Numbered from the stretch's first letter, positions 46,508 through 55,705 are shown. The stretch: 64,000 nucleotides of DNA from Thalassospira marina (GCF_002844375.1 NZ_CP024199.1:3140001-3204000), one strand, 5' to 3'. Numbers and translations are program-made. Notes: generated from the letters alone by a model not told the origin.

Positions 46508-47358
46508 CCGAACAGGCGCGCGAGCGCCGGGAAAAGGTTCAGCGTGAATATGGCTGGTCGGCGGTGCTGCGCAAAACCGCGCGCGTGTGCCGCTGGATCA
46601 GCGCGACCGCCATTATTGTGGGCGGGCCCGTTGCCCTGTGGCAAAGCGGCAAAACCGACCAGTGGCTGGAAACTGCGCGCAGCCAGGCCATTGATGCCTC
46701 TGCACGGTTTGGCATGGTGATCAATACCATCGACGTTGCCGGGCGCCACCGCACTGACCCCAACGCCCTTCTGGCCGCCATTGGCCAAAAGCCGGGATCG
46801 CCGATTATTACCTTTGACGCCGATGCCGCGCGCGAACGCATCGAACAGCTTTCATGGGTGCGCAAGGCCAGCGTTGAACGCCGCCTGCCCGACACCATCA
46901 TCATCCATGTCGAGGAACGCCAGCCCCTGGCCCTGTGGCAGCATGGCGATAACCATATCCTGATCGATGCCGATGGCGTGCAGCTGCAGGATTACGAACT
47001 GGGTGATTATCTGAACCTGCCGGTACTGGTGGGCGAAGATGCCCCCGAACATGCGGCTGCCATGATGGCGACCCTTAAAACCGTGCCGCGCCTGTTTGAC
47101 ATGGTCACGGGCGCGCAGCGTATTGGCCATCGCCGCTGGAATGTGCAGCTTTCAAACGGCATGTTCATTCGCCTGCCCGAACATGACATGGACAAGGCCT
47201 GGACCCGGCTGGACCAGCTTGACCAGGCCCATAACCTGCTTGAAAGCGATGTGCTGGTGGTTGACCTGCGCCTTGCCGATCGCACCTTTGTCCGCCTGAC
47301 ACCGGGTGCCGCCGAACTGCGCCGCAACCCGCCCAAGGAAAAGAAAGGGTCGGTCTGA
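46495..47358 (+). CDS. ftsQ: Cell division protein FtsQ
   Basis: 287 residues from ATG 46495, which has GAGG upstream; 46474 is an in-frame alternative without a ribosome site. A positively charged cytoplasmic head (about 1-35), a single membrane helix (about 38-58), a POTRA domain (about 80-145; VINTIDVAGRHRTDPNALLAAIG and WVRKASVERRLPDTIIIHVEERQPLALW, key ERRLPDTIIIHVEERQP) and a FtsQ/DivIB domain. It links FtsK/FtsL/FtsB in the divisome. Last gene before the accessory insertion. Confidence 0.94.
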   Translation: MRTIAEQARERREKVQREYGWSAVLRKTARVCRWISATAIIVGGPVALWQSGKTDQWLETARSQAIDASARFGMVINTIDVAGRHRTDPNALLAAIGQKPGSPIITFDADAARERIEQLSWVRKASVERRLPDTIIIHVEERQPLALWQHGDNHILIDADGVQLQDYELGDYLNLPVLVGEDAPEHAAAMMATLKTVPRLFDMVTGAQRIGHRRWNVQLSNGMFIRLPEHDMDKAWTRLDQLDQAHNLLESDVLVVDLRLADRTFVRLTPGAAELRRNPPKEKKGSV

Positions 47359-47372
47359 TCCTTTCTGTTTTC
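47343..47372 (+). terminator. Weak terminator-like hairpin at the end of ftsQ
   Basis: GAAAGG (47343-47348) and CCTTTC (47360-47365) followed by TGTTTTCC. It overlaps the ftsQ stop and may end or thin out the upstream dcw transcript before the SGNH gene. Confidence 0.4.
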
Positions 47373-47534
47373 CTGCGCGCGTCACGGTCACAACAACATC
47401 CCAATAAAGCAGCACCACCAAAATCGCGGTTCGCACATACTTAATCCCTACCTTAACATCCTTGCCCTGCAGGTGCGCCATCGCTATTTGATCCCTGTTC
47501 CTTTGCTCTGATTTGCCCCAAAAGCCAGTTTCCC

Positions 47535-48707
47535 ATGACATTGCCCTGCATTACCCCCATCACCACCGAATATATGCGTGGTGTGGTCGAAACCGAAAAC
47601 ACCCCTACCGGCCTGATCCTTCATCGCCTGCCAGCATGGGCGCGCGCGCAAACCAGCGACCCGCAATTAACGATGGCCGAGGCCCAGCCATCGGGCATCC
47701 GGCTGGTATTTACCACCGAGGCAACCGAAATTGCCCTGCAGGCCCTGCCAACCAAACGGGTCTATACCGGTTTGCCCGCCCGGCCGGATGGTGTTTTTGA
47801 ACTAGTGGTAAATGGCAAAGTGCAGCAGCAGGCCAGCATTCCCAACGGCGATATCCTGCATATCGATATGGCAAAAGGCACAGCAACACAGGAAACCGGC
47901 ACAGCAGGCTTCGCCAGTTTTGCAGGCCTTGAAGCCGGGATCAAAAGCATTGAAATCTGGCTGCCGCATAACGAAACATTGCGCCTGGTTGCCCTGCACA
48001 GCAACGCGCCAATTGCCCCGATTGCCGCACCCACGGCACAGCAGCGTCGCTGGGTTCATTATGGCAGTTCGATCAGCCAGGGGTCGAACGCGGCCGCGCC
48101 AACCGGCATCTGGCCTGCCATTGCGGCCATGGCAGGCAATTTAGACCTGACCAATCTGGGATTTGGGGGTGGTGCAATGCTTGACCCGTTTATCGCCCGC
48201 ATCCTGCGTGATCGTGACGCCGATCTGATCAGCCTTAAAGTTGGTATCAATATCGTCAATGGCGATATCATGCGCCGGCGCGCCTTTGGCCCGGCCTTGC
48301 ACGGATTTATCGATACCATCCGCGAGAAACACTCCAACACACCCTTATTGCTGATATCGCCGATCCATTGCCCGATCCACGAAACTACCCCCGGCCCAAC
48401 CAGCTTTGATTTCGCCGCCCTGGCAAAAGGCGAAACCAGGTTTGTCGCAACCGGCAACCCCGATGACGTTACCCAGGGCAAATTAAGCCTTCAGATAATT
48501 CGTGATGACATGTCGGCCATTGTAAAAGGCCGCCAGCAAACGGATACAAACCTGCACTATCTTGATGGCACCATGCTGTATGGCGCGCGGGATTTTGCAA
48601 TGCATCCCCTGCCCGATCATTTGCACCCCGATGGCACCAGCCACCGCCTGATGGGTGAACGCTTTGCGGAATTAGTATTGGCTAAAAATGGGGCCTTTGC
48701 CAGTTAA
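47535..48707 (+). CDS. SGNH/GDSL hydrolase with N-terminal beta domain
   Basis: 390 residues, no signal peptide seen. A beta-rich N-terminal part (about 1-170) precedes an SGNH domain with block I Ser in HYGSSISQGS (about residue 177-186), block II Gly in LGFGGGAML, block III Asn in KVGINIVNGD, and block V Asp/His in DHLHPDGTSHRLMG. Such enzymes remove acyl or acetyl groups, often from carbohydrates. It lies 176 bases past ftsQ on the same strand, convergent with the LacI-type gene of the sugar ABC block, so a role in handling that transporter's substrate is likely. Substrate unknown. Confidence 0.8.
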   Translation: MTLPCITPITTEYMRGVVETENTPTGLILHRLPAWARAQTSDPQLTMAEAQPSGIRLVFTTEATEIALQALPTKRVYTGLPARPDGVFELVVNGKVQQQASIPNGDILHIDMAKGTATQETGTAGFASFAGLEAGIKSIEIWLPHNETLRLVALHSNAPIAPIAAPTAQQRRWVHYGSSISQGSNAAAPTGIWPAIAAMAGNLDLTNLGFGGGAMLDPFIARILRDRDADLISLKVGINIVNGDIMRRRAFGPALHGFIDTIREKHSNTPLLLISPIHCPIHETTPGPTSFDFAALAKGETRFVATGNPDDVTQGKLSLQIIRDDMSAIVKGRQQTDTNLHYLDGTMLYGARDFAMHPLPDHLHPDGTSHRLMGERFAELVLAKNGAFAS

Positions 48708-48753
48708 CGGCTATATGCATACAACAGCTGATCTGCCCCGCAGATACCGCGAA

Positions 48754-48778
48754 AGGCCGGTTCGTTACTGACCGGCCT
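48754..48778. terminator. Hairpin between SGNH and LacI genes
   Basis: AGGCCGGT (48754-48761) and ACCGGCCT (48771-48778), loop containing the LacI-gene stop codon. It lies between convergent genes; no good U-run. Confidence 0.4.
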
Positions 48779-49892
48779 GATCGCGGTGATCCGATGTGCG
48801 CCAAACCGGTTCGGGCTGGCCAAGGCTGTGAATTTCGTCAACCGGGCGGCCTTCAATCGCGTCGATCAAATGCCGGGCAAGTTCCTGCCCGGCCAAAATC
48901 AGATCTTCCCGCAGGCTATCAATACGCGGGCGGGTGAAATTCAACAGATCCGACGTTTCCTTGGCGATAACGTCAATATCCTGCCCCACCGTCAGGCCCG
49001 ACTGGGTAATGCCATCAATCAGGGCCAGTGCACATATTTCACTGCCGCAAATAATGCCATCAGGCACGTAATCCTGATGGCGCAGGGCCATACCGGCCTG
49101 GCGCAAAACTTCACTGCCGGAATCAAGGTCAACACCGGGTAAAACCTCGAACGGGACACCGGCCTTTTTGGCAATTGTTGCCAACCCCGACAGGCTTTCA
49201 CGATAATAGGTAAATTCGGACGGCGGGGATAACATTGCCAGCCGTTTGCGCCCGCGCGCCAGCAGCCGTTCGGCTGCCATCATGCAAAAGGCGCGGTTAT
49301 CAAAATCGTGATAGGCATGTTGTTGCCCGCCATCGCACCGCCCATGGGTTACAAAAGGCAGGCCACTATTGATCAGGGCGCTGACACGGGCGTCTTCGGG
49401 CTTGATATGGGTGATAATCACGCCATCCGCAGCGCGGGTATCAAGGATGTAGCGGATCGGCGTCATCGGGTCGTCGCTGCGCGATTGCGGCGTTACCACA
49501 AGGTGATAGGGCGTTTCGCGGATAACATCGGAAATGCCGACAATCAGGCGGCGGGCAAATTCGGGAATTTTATCTGTCTGATCAAGAACCAGGCTGATGA
49601 CATTGGTTTTACCCGTGCGCAGGCGCACCCCGGCGCGGTCTGGCCGGTATCCAATTGCATCGGCCACCTGACGGACGCGCTGTTTGGTTTTGGCGCTAAT
49701 GTCGTGGGCGTCTTTCAAGGCCCGTGACACCGTTGTCACGCCCAGGCCCGTCATCTCGGCAATGGTTTTTAAGGTCGGTCGCGCGCGCGGGCCAAAGCTC
49801 CCGTCTGCGCGACCGCTTATTTCATGATCGGACAGCGTCCGTTCCTCCTTGTGTGGTCCGGCAATGGCTGGCATTTGCCTTGCTATTGCCAT
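48765..49892 (-). CDS. LacI-family transcriptional regulator
   Basis: Up to 375 residues. The HTH is at about residues 40-60 of this frame (LKTIAEMTGLGVTTVSRALKD), followed by a periplasmic-binding-type effector domain of the LacI/GalR type (PDGIICGSEICALALIDGI). It is the last gene of the sugar ABC operon (12 bases after the ATPase) and is probably its repressor. Start is unclear: ATG 49892 and 49874 have no ribosome site, while an in-frame CTG at 49835 has AAGGAGG eight bases upstream and would give 356 residues. I kept ATG 49892 as the outer bound. Confidence 0.85.
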   Translation of the reverse strand: MAIARQMPAIAGPHKEERTLSDHEISGRADGSFGPRARPTLKTIAEMTGLGVTTVSRALKDAHDISAKTKQRVRQVADAIGYRPDRAGVRLRTGKTNVISLVLDQTDKIPEFARRLIVGISDVIRETPYHLVVTPQSRSDDPMTPIRYILDTRAADGVIITHIKPEDARVSALINSGLPFVTHGRCDGGQQHAYHDFDNRAFCMMAAERLLARGRKRLAMLSPPSEFTYYRESLSGLATIAKKAGVPFEVLPGVDLDSGSEVLRQAGMALRHQDYVPDGIICGSEICALALIDGITQSGLTVGQDIDVIAKETSDLLNFTRPRIDSLREDLILAGQELARHLIDAIEGRPVDEIHSLGQPEPVWRTSDHRDQAGQ

Positions 49893-49903
49893 GCGGCCCG
49901 CTG

Positions 49904-51016
49904 CTAACGCAAGCGTTCCCCGCTTTGGGCATCAAAAAACACAACTTTATCAAGGTTGAAAACCAATTCATGGCTTTGCCCGGCCTGCCCGGTCCAATCC
50001 TGATGCAGGCGGGTTACCACTTCTTTGCCGCCCAATGTGGTAATGGCGTAAATGTCGGCCCCGGCCGGTTCGATCACGTCAATACGGCAGGATGCAGAAA
50101 CAGTGCGCTGGGTGGTGGTGCGTGTTGCCGCACCACCCTGGGCATCGGTAATGGCTTCGGGGCGAATGCCCATAATCACCTTGCCACTGCTTGGCTGCCC
50201 GATGCCCGATGGCAACTGGTCAAAATCCAGCACCAGTGCATCCAGCCCGTCGCGGGACAGGCGCACGCTTGACCCTTCAATATCCACGGGGATCAGGTTC
50301 ATTGCCGGTGACCCCATGAAATCGGCGACAAACAGGTTCGACGGGTCATTATAGATTTCAGCAGGCGTACCATATTGTTGAACAATACCGCCCTTTAACA
50401 CCGCAATTTTGGTGCCAAGGGTCATCGCCTCGATCTGGTCATGGGTGACATAAACAATGGTTGTGCCAAATGTCTGGTGCATGCGTTTGATTTCGGTACG
50501 CATATCGACACGCAGCTTTGCGTCCAGGTTTGACAGCGGTTCATCAAACAAAAACAGCTTGGGATTACGCACCAGCGCCCGGCCCATTGCCACACGCTGG
50601 CGCTGCCCGCCCGAAAGCTGGCCAGGCCTGCGTTCAAGAAGGGCTTCTATTTGCAGGGTTTTGGCAACGTCACGCACCTTGGCATCACGTTCGGCCTTGG
50701 GCATGCCGCGCATTTCCAGGCCAAAGGCGATGTTTTGCGCCACATTCATATTGGGATAAAGCGCATAGCTTTGAAACACCATGGCAATGTTGCGTTCTGC
50801 CGGGGGCAGTTCGTCGATCACATCACCATCAATGCGGATTTGCCCGGTTGTCAGGTTTTCCAGCCCGGCAATGGTATTTAGCAGCGTGGATTTGCCACAG
50901 CCCGAAGGCCCGACCAGCACCAGAAAGCCACCTTCCTCGACATCCAGTTTGATGTTTTTCAAAACATCGACCGGGCCGAAACTTTTGCAAACGTTGTCAA
51001 TTTCCAGAAATGCCAT
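49904..51016 (-). CDS. Sugar ABC transporter ATPase (MalK/UgpC/GtsD type)
   Basis: 370 residues. Walker A GPSGCGKST, Q-loop VFQSYALYPNMNVAQNIAFGL (key QSYALYPNM), signature LSGGQRQRVAMGRALVR, Walker B LFLFDEPLSNLDA, H-loop YVTHDQIEAMTLG, then a C-terminal OB-type regulatory domain (about 240-370). It powers the CUT1 importer formed by the next two genes. It follows the permease gene after 32 bases. Confidence 0.93.
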   Translation of the reverse strand: MAFLEIDNVCKSFGPVDVLKNIKLDVEEGGFLVLVGPSGCGKSTLLNTIAGLENLTTGQIRIDGDVIDELPPAERNIAMVFQSYALYPNMNVAQNIAFGLEMRGMPKAERDAKVRDVAKTLQIEALLERRPGQLSGGQRQRVAMGRALVRNPKLFLFDEPLSNLDAKLRVDMRTEIKRMHQTFGTTIVYVTHDQIEAMTLGTKIAVLKGGIVQQYGTPAEIYNDPSNLFVADFMGSPAMNLIPVDIEGSSVRLSRDGLDALVLDFDQLPSGIGQPSSGKVIMGIRPEAITDAQGGAATRTTTQRTVSASCRIDVIEPAGADIYAITTLGGKEVVTRLHQDWTGQAGQSHELVFNLDKVVFFDAQSGERLR

Positions 51017-51048
51017 TCTGTTTAGACCTTTATTTCTTTTCTCGTCTG

Positions 51049-51930
51049 TTAACCCTTGACCGCGCCCGCCATCAGCCCGCGTACGAAATACCGCCCGGAA
51101 ACGATATAAACGACCAGTGTGGGCAGGGCGGCCAGAATCGCCCCGGCAAAATGCACGTTATATTCCTTCACCCCGGTCGAGGATGACACCAGGTTGTTCA
51201 GTGCAACCGTCATGGGCATGGAATCAAAATCGGCAAAGGAGGCCCCAAAAAGGAAGTCGTTCCAGATATTGGTAAACTGCCAGATCACGGTAACCACAAT
51301 GATCGGCCCGGAACTGGGCAGCAGGATGCGCGTAAAGGTGCGCACAAAACCGGCCCCGTCCATTTTGGCTGCCTTGATCAGCTCGTCGGGGAAGGCTGCA
51401 TAATAGTTGCGGAAAAACAGGGTGGTAAAACCAAGCCCATAAACCACATGCACCAGCACAAGGCCGCTTGTGGTGCCCGCAAGCCCGATCATGCCTAAAA
51501 TGCGCGCCATCGGGATCAGCACAATCTGAAACGGGATAAAGCAGGCAAACAGCATCAGCCCGAAAACAAGTTTATCGCCGGGAAACCGCCATTTCGTCAG
51601 CACATAGCCATTAAGCGCGCCAAGCGTGGTGGAAATGGCAACAGCAGGCACCACCATCAATAGCGAATTGATGAAATAGGGCCGAAGCCCCGTTGGCTCC
51701 ACCCCGATTTGCGAGGATGACCACGCCTTTGCCCAGGGTTCGAGGGTAAAGACCTGCGGCAGGGACATCATATTGCCACCGCGAATTTCATCAAGCGTCT
51801 TTACCGAGTTCACCAGCATCACAAAAAGCGGCAGCAGGTAATAAACGGCAAATAGAATCAATATCATATACAGGGCCGCACGAATGATTTTACCCGTGCC
51901 AATCGCCGATTTCTGACTTGAATGGGACAT
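51049..51930 (-). CDS. Sugar ABC transporter permease, MalG type
   Basis: 293 residues, six membrane helices. The EAA-type loop that docks the ATPase is at about residues 190-208: YYAAFPDELIKAAKMDGAG (key ELIKAAKMDGA). A CUT1-family inner subunit pairing with the next gene. Its start codon overlaps the stop of the upstream permease by one base (TAATG). Confidence 0.92.
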   Translation of the reverse strand: MSHSSQKSAIGTGKIIRAALYMILILFAVYYLLPLFVMLVNSVKTLDEIRGGNMMSLPQVFTLEPWAKAWSSSQIGVEPTGLRPYFINSLLMVVPAVAISTTLGALNGYVLTKWRFPGDKLVFGLMLFACFIPFQIVLIPMARILGMIGLAGTTSGLVLVHVVYGLGFTTLFFRNYYAAFPDELIKAAKMDGAGFVRTFTRILLPSSGPIIVVTVIWQFTNIWNDFLFGASFADFDSMPMTVALNNLVSSSTGVKEYNVHFAGAILAALPTLVVYIVSGRYFVRGLMAGAVKG

Positions 51931-52823
51931 TACCGGCGCTCCCGCAATTCGGAATAAAGATAGGGCACAATGATCGATGCAATCATTGCCAGCATGATCA
52001 CCGCCGAAGACGCGCCAACCGCCATCTGGTTACGGGTAAAGGTGTAGGAATACATAAAGGTTGCCGGTAATTCGGTGGCACGGCCCGGCCCGCCATTGGT
52101 CAATGCAACAACAAGGTCATAGGCCTTGATCGCAAGATGTGCCAGCACCACAAAGGCCGACAGAAACACCGGGCGAAGCTGGGGAATGATGATGCGGGTA
52201 TAGAGGCTCCAGTTACTGGCACCATCCATTTGTGCTGCCTTGAGGATTTCCCCGTCAATGCCGCGCAGGCCCGCCAGAAACATCGCCATGACAAACCCGG
52301 AGGACTGCCAGACAGCGGCAATCACCACAGTGTAGATCGCCATATTGCGATCCTTGATCCAATTGAAAGTGAAGCTTTCCCACCCCCACAGATGCATGGT
52401 GTTTTCAAGACCAAGCCCCGGATCAAGAAACCATTTCCACGCCGTTCCGGTCACAATGAAAGACAGCGCCATCGGATAAAGATAGATCGGGCGCAAAATG
52501 CCTTCGCCGCGAATTTTCTGGTCAAGCAGAATGGCAAGAACAAGGCCCAGCAGACTGCAGATCGCGATATAGAGAATACCGAAAATAGCCAGGTTTTGCA
52601 GGGCGGTAATCCAGTTTCGCTGCCCCCACAAATTGCTGTAATTGGCAAATCCCACCAGATCGAATGACGGCAGCATCCGGCTATCGGTAAAGGACAGATA
52701 ACCGGTAAACAGGATAAATCCATAAACGAAAACAAGGATCAGAAACAGACTGGGGCTCAGCACCAGCCGGGGCAAGACTTCACGCAGCATGGACTGCGCC
52801 TTGCCAGGCATGCTTGAGGACAT
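51930..52823 (-). CDS. Sugar ABC transporter permease, MalF type
   Basis: 297 residues from ATG 52823 (GGAG seven bases upstream), six membrane helices, with the EAA loop GIDGEILKAAQMDGASNWSL (key EILKAAQMDGA). It pairs with the MalG-type permease. An in-frame alternative start lies at 52838. Confidence 0.92.
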   Translation of the reverse strand: MSSSMPGKAQSMLREVLPRLVLSPSLFLILVFVYGFILFTGYLSFTDSRMLPSFDLVGFANYSNLWGQRNWITALQNLAIFGILYIAICSLLGLVLAILLDQKIRGEGILRPIYLYPMALSFIVTGTAWKWFLDPGLGLENTMHLWGWESFTFNWIKDRNMAIYTVVIAAVWQSSGFVMAMFLAGLRGIDGEILKAAQMDGASNWSLYTRIIIPQLRPVFLSAFVVLAHLAIKAYDLVVALTNGGPGRATELPATFMYSYTFTRNQMAVGASSAVIMLAMIASIIVPYLYSELRERR

Positions 52824-52846
52824 GACGATGCTCCGCACTTCGTTCT

Positions 52847-52871
52847 GATGGCCGGGAATATCCCGGCCATC
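52847..52871 (-). promoter_or_regulatory. mRNA hairpin between binding-protein and permease genes
   Basis: GATGGCCGGGA (52847-52857) and TCCCGGCCATC (52861-52871) with a three-base loop, a perfect 11-bp stem. No U-run on the minus strand, so it is probably a stability or processing element that raises binding-protein output, as also seen after dctP. Confidence 0.65.
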
Positions 52872-52888
52872 AGGGCTGTTATTGATTT

Positions 52889-54148
52889 TTACTGCGCAGA
52901 TTCAACAGCATTGACCAGTTCTTCGGCCGCTGTTTTGGAGTCATATTCACCGTTGAAATGGGCGGTGATGACGTCATACATCGCGTTTTTCACAGCGCTG
53001 GGCACTGCGTGACCATGCGCCATGGATCCAAACAGCGTGCCTTTTTCGTTGGCTTCGGCAAGCTGTTTCATGCCTTTCTGACCGCAGGCATCAAAGGCTT
53101 CGGGTGAAACGTCAGTACGTGCCGGGACAGACCCCTTAACAACGTTAAATGCCGACTGGAAGCTGGGCGACATCACCGCTGCTGCCAGCTTGTTCTGAGC
53201 ATCACGGCGGTCTTCACCCACCTTGAACATCACAAACTGGTCGGAGTTGAACGTCACCGTGCCCTGGGTGCCCGGGAAACGGAAGCACATGAAATCCTGG
53301 TCCGGCACTTTGCCAGCATTCAGGAATTCACCCTTGGCCCAGTCCCCCATGAACTGCACACCGGCTTCCTTGTTGATCACCATTGCCGTTGCCAGGTTCC
53401 AGTCCCGACCCGAGAAATTGTCATCAACATAGCTGCGAAGCTGGGTCATGCGGTCAAATACCTTGACCATGGTATCGGAATTCAGGGCATCGGGATCAGT
53501 ATCGATCATTGCCTTTTTATAGAATTCCGGCCCGCCCGTAGACATCAGCACGGCTTCAAACATGGTGGCGTCCTGCCAGGCCTGACCACCATGGGCAATT
53601 GCCGTGTAACCGGCACCCTTGATTTTATCAAGATCGGCAATCAGTTCATCCCAGCTGGTGGGCTGTTTCAGGCCAAGTTCATCAAAGATCGCCTTGTTCG
53701 CCCATACCCAGTTGGTGGAATGGACGTTGACCGGCGCGGCAATCCAGTGGCCGTCATATTTGGAAAATTCCTTAAGGGCATCGGGAACAACCTTGTCCCA
53801 GCCTTCCTTGCCAGCCAGGTCATCAAGGTTCGCCAGAACCCCTTCCTTTGCCCAGTCCTTGATATCGAAGCCAAGCATCTGGACCGCGGTCGGCGCGTTT
53901 CCCGAGGTGACACGTGCGCGCAGCACGGTCATGGCCTGTTCGCCACCACCGCCGGCAACCGGCATGTCGTTCCAGGTAACACCCTGTTCTTCAAGGTCCT
54001 TTTTCAGAACCTGAAGCGCCTTTGCTTCGCCGCCTGCGGTCCACCAATGCAGGACTTCAACGCTTTCATCAGCCCTGGCGATGGCCGTGGACATTGCCAA
54101 TGCCGCCGCAACACCGATTCCTGCACGGGCAAACTTGCCGATAAACAT
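52889..54148 (-). CDS. Sugar-binding protein of a GtsA-like ABC transporter
   Basis: 419 residues with a Sec signal peptide (1-26, ending AIARADES). The motif VLHWWTAGGEAKALQVLKKD (key HWWTAGGEAKAL) resembles GtsA-type glucose/mannose-binding proteins of pseudomonads and related glucose-binding proteins. It binds sugar in the periplasm for the two permeases. GGGAGGAG precedes the ATG. First gene of the operon. The ligand is inferred from sequence resemblance only. Confidence 0.88.
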   Translation of the reverse strand: MFIGKFARAGIGVAAALAMSTAIARADESVEVLHWWTAGGEAKALQVLKKDLEEQGVTWNDMPVAGGGGEQAMTVLRARVTSGNAPTAVQMLGFDIKDWAKEGVLANLDDLAGKEGWDKVVPDALKEFSKYDGHWIAAPVNVHSTNWVWANKAIFDELGLKQPTSWDELIADLDKIKGAGYTAIAHGGQAWQDATMFEAVLMSTGGPEFYKKAMIDTDPDALNSDTMVKVFDRMTQLRSYVDDNFSGRDWNLATAMVINKEAGVQFMGDWAKGEFLNAGKVPDQDFMCFRFPGTQGTVTFNSDQFVMFKVGEDRRDAQNKLAAAVMSPSFQSAFNVVKGSVPARTDVSPEAFDACGQKGMKQLAEANEKGTLFGSMAHGHAVPSAVKNAMYDVITAHFNGEYDSKTAAEELVNAVESAQ

Positions 54149-54183
54149 GTGGTCTCCTCCCTGTAGGTTTTAATTAGCGGCTA

Positions 54184-54234
54184 ATTACTGCAACGTTACA
54201 GTTGAGTGTCAAGCAAGACCTGTAACGTTGCAGT
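54184..54234 (-). promoter_or_regulatory. Promoter with two LacI-type operators
   Basis: Reading minus: TTGACA (54212-54207), 17-base spacer, AGTAAT (54189-54184). Operator 1, ACTGCAACGTTACAG, lies at 54187-54201 inside the spacer; operator 2, CTGTAACGTTGCAGT, lies at 54220-54234 just upstream of -35. The two are exact inverses and each is an imperfect palindrome TGYAACGTTRCA with the central CG of LacI-family sites. Their centres are 33 bases apart, about three helical turns. Confidence 0.75.
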
Positions 54235-54401
54235 ACAACACGGAAGAATTTCGGCCAAAACCGGCAGTTGCACAGCGGCGTTTACTGCATCGCAAAAAGA
54301 CATTAAACCGTCAGTTGGGCAATAAAATGCAAAAGACTCCACCCTGCCTTAACCAATTTGCAACTGCTTTTGACCGAAAACCGGGATAAGGGGTGTTGAC
54401 T

Positions 54402-55703
54402 ATGCGGGCGACCTTCACCCCAGACATCAAGAAGCAAACTCAGAGCAAACAATTGGCACGCAGCAAAACGAGATCAGGGCTGATCGCAGCCCTGGATATC
54501 GGCACATCGAAGGTCTGCTGTTTTATTGCGCGACCCGACAGGTCGGGCCAGCCGAAAATTATCGGCATTGGTCACAACATGTCCAAGGGTCTGCAAAGCG
54601 GATCGATCGCAAATCTGGACGCGGCACAAGAAGTGGTGCTCGCGGCGGTTAATGCTGCCGAAAAAATGGCGGGCCAGACCATTGAGGCCGTGATCGTCAA
54701 TCTGTCTGGCGGCAGGCTTGTTTCTGAAACCCACACCATCGAACTGCCACTGGGCTCCCGCCCGATTGGCAATCTGGAAATCCGCAAGCTTAATGACCAG
54801 AAAGACGCGCTGTTGCGTCAGGCTGGGGACGAGCTGATCCACACCGTTCCGCTGGGCTTTCGCGTTGACCAGTCCGTTGGGCTGGGCGACCCGCGCGGCA
54901 TGTATGGATCGGTTGTCGGGCTGGATTTGCATTTCGTGCGCACGCAGATTGCTGCTTTGCGCAATCTCGAAACGCTGCTGGCACGCTGCCACCTTGAAAT
55001 CGAGGAAACGGTTGTCACCCCGCTGGCATCGGGCCTTTCTGCCTTAACGCAGGACCAGCGCGAACTGGGTGCCACCGTGATCGATATGGGGGCAGGCACC
55101 ACCAGCGTTGCCGTTTTCCATGGCGGGCAGGTTATTTATACCGCCAGCTTCCCCGTGGGTGGCGCCCATGTCACACGCGATATCGCCTATGGGCTGAACA
55201 CATCGCTTTCCCATGCTGAACGGTTAAAAACCCTGCATGGCAGCGCACTAACTTCGCCATCCGATGACCAGGAAATTCTGGCCGTGCCGGTTATTGGCGA
55301 CGAAGACGAAGCCAATGTGAACCATGTGCCGCGTTCGATGCTGATCAACATCATCAAGCCGCGCCTGGAAGAAACGTTTGAGCTGATCCGCGATCAGCTT
55401 GAAGCCAACGGCCTGTCGCAGATCGGTGGCCGTTCCATCATGTTAACCGGCGGTGCCAGCCAGTTGAACGCCATTGCCGAACTGGCAGGCCAGATGTTTG
55501 AACGCCCGGCAACCGTTGCATCGCCGCATGGTGTAACCGGTATGGCCCAGGCCACATCCGGCCCGGCCTTTTCGGCCTGTGCCGGGCTGTTGCTGCGTGC
55601 GGTTGAACAGCAAAACGACCCGCTAAGCGAAGCCATGAGCCACATTCGCCAGTCAGGCGGCCGCTGGGGCCGCCTGGGGGCGTGGCTTAAGGAAAATTTC
55701 TGA
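54402..55703 (+). CDS. ftsA: Cell division protein FtsA
   Basis: 433 residues from ATG 54402, with AAGGGG eight bases upstream. Actin-fold motifs are ALDIGTSKVCCFIA (phosphate 1), ATVIDMGAGTTSVAVF (phosphate 2), and MLTGGASQLNAIAELA (adenosine). SHS2 subdomain 1C lies in the middle. The C-terminal RWGRLGAWLKENF is the membrane-targeting amphipathic helix. It anchors FtsZ. Its own promoter must lie between 54149 and 54401, divergent from the sugar operon. Confidence 0.95.
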   Translation: MRATFTPDIKKQTQSKQLARSKTRSGLIAALDIGTSKVCCFIARPDRSGQPKIIGIGHNMSKGLQSGSIANLDAAQEVVLAAVNAAEKMAGQTIEAVIVNLSGGRLVSETHTIELPLGSRPIGNLEIRKLNDQKDALLRQAGDELIHTVPLGFRVDQSVGLGDPRGMYGSVVGLDLHFVRTQIAALRNLETLLARCHLEIEETVVTPLASGLSALTQDQRELGATVIDMGAGTTSVAVFHGGQVIYTASFPVGGAHVTRDIAYGLNTSLSHAERLKTLHGSALTSPSDDQEILAVPVIGDEDEANVNHVPRSMLINIIKPRLEETFELIRDQLEANGLSQIGGRSIMLTGGASQLNAIAELAGQMFERPATVASPHGVTGMAQATSGPAFSACAGLLLRAVEQQNDPLSEAMSHIRQSGGRWGRLGAWLKENF

Positions 55704-55705
55704 TT

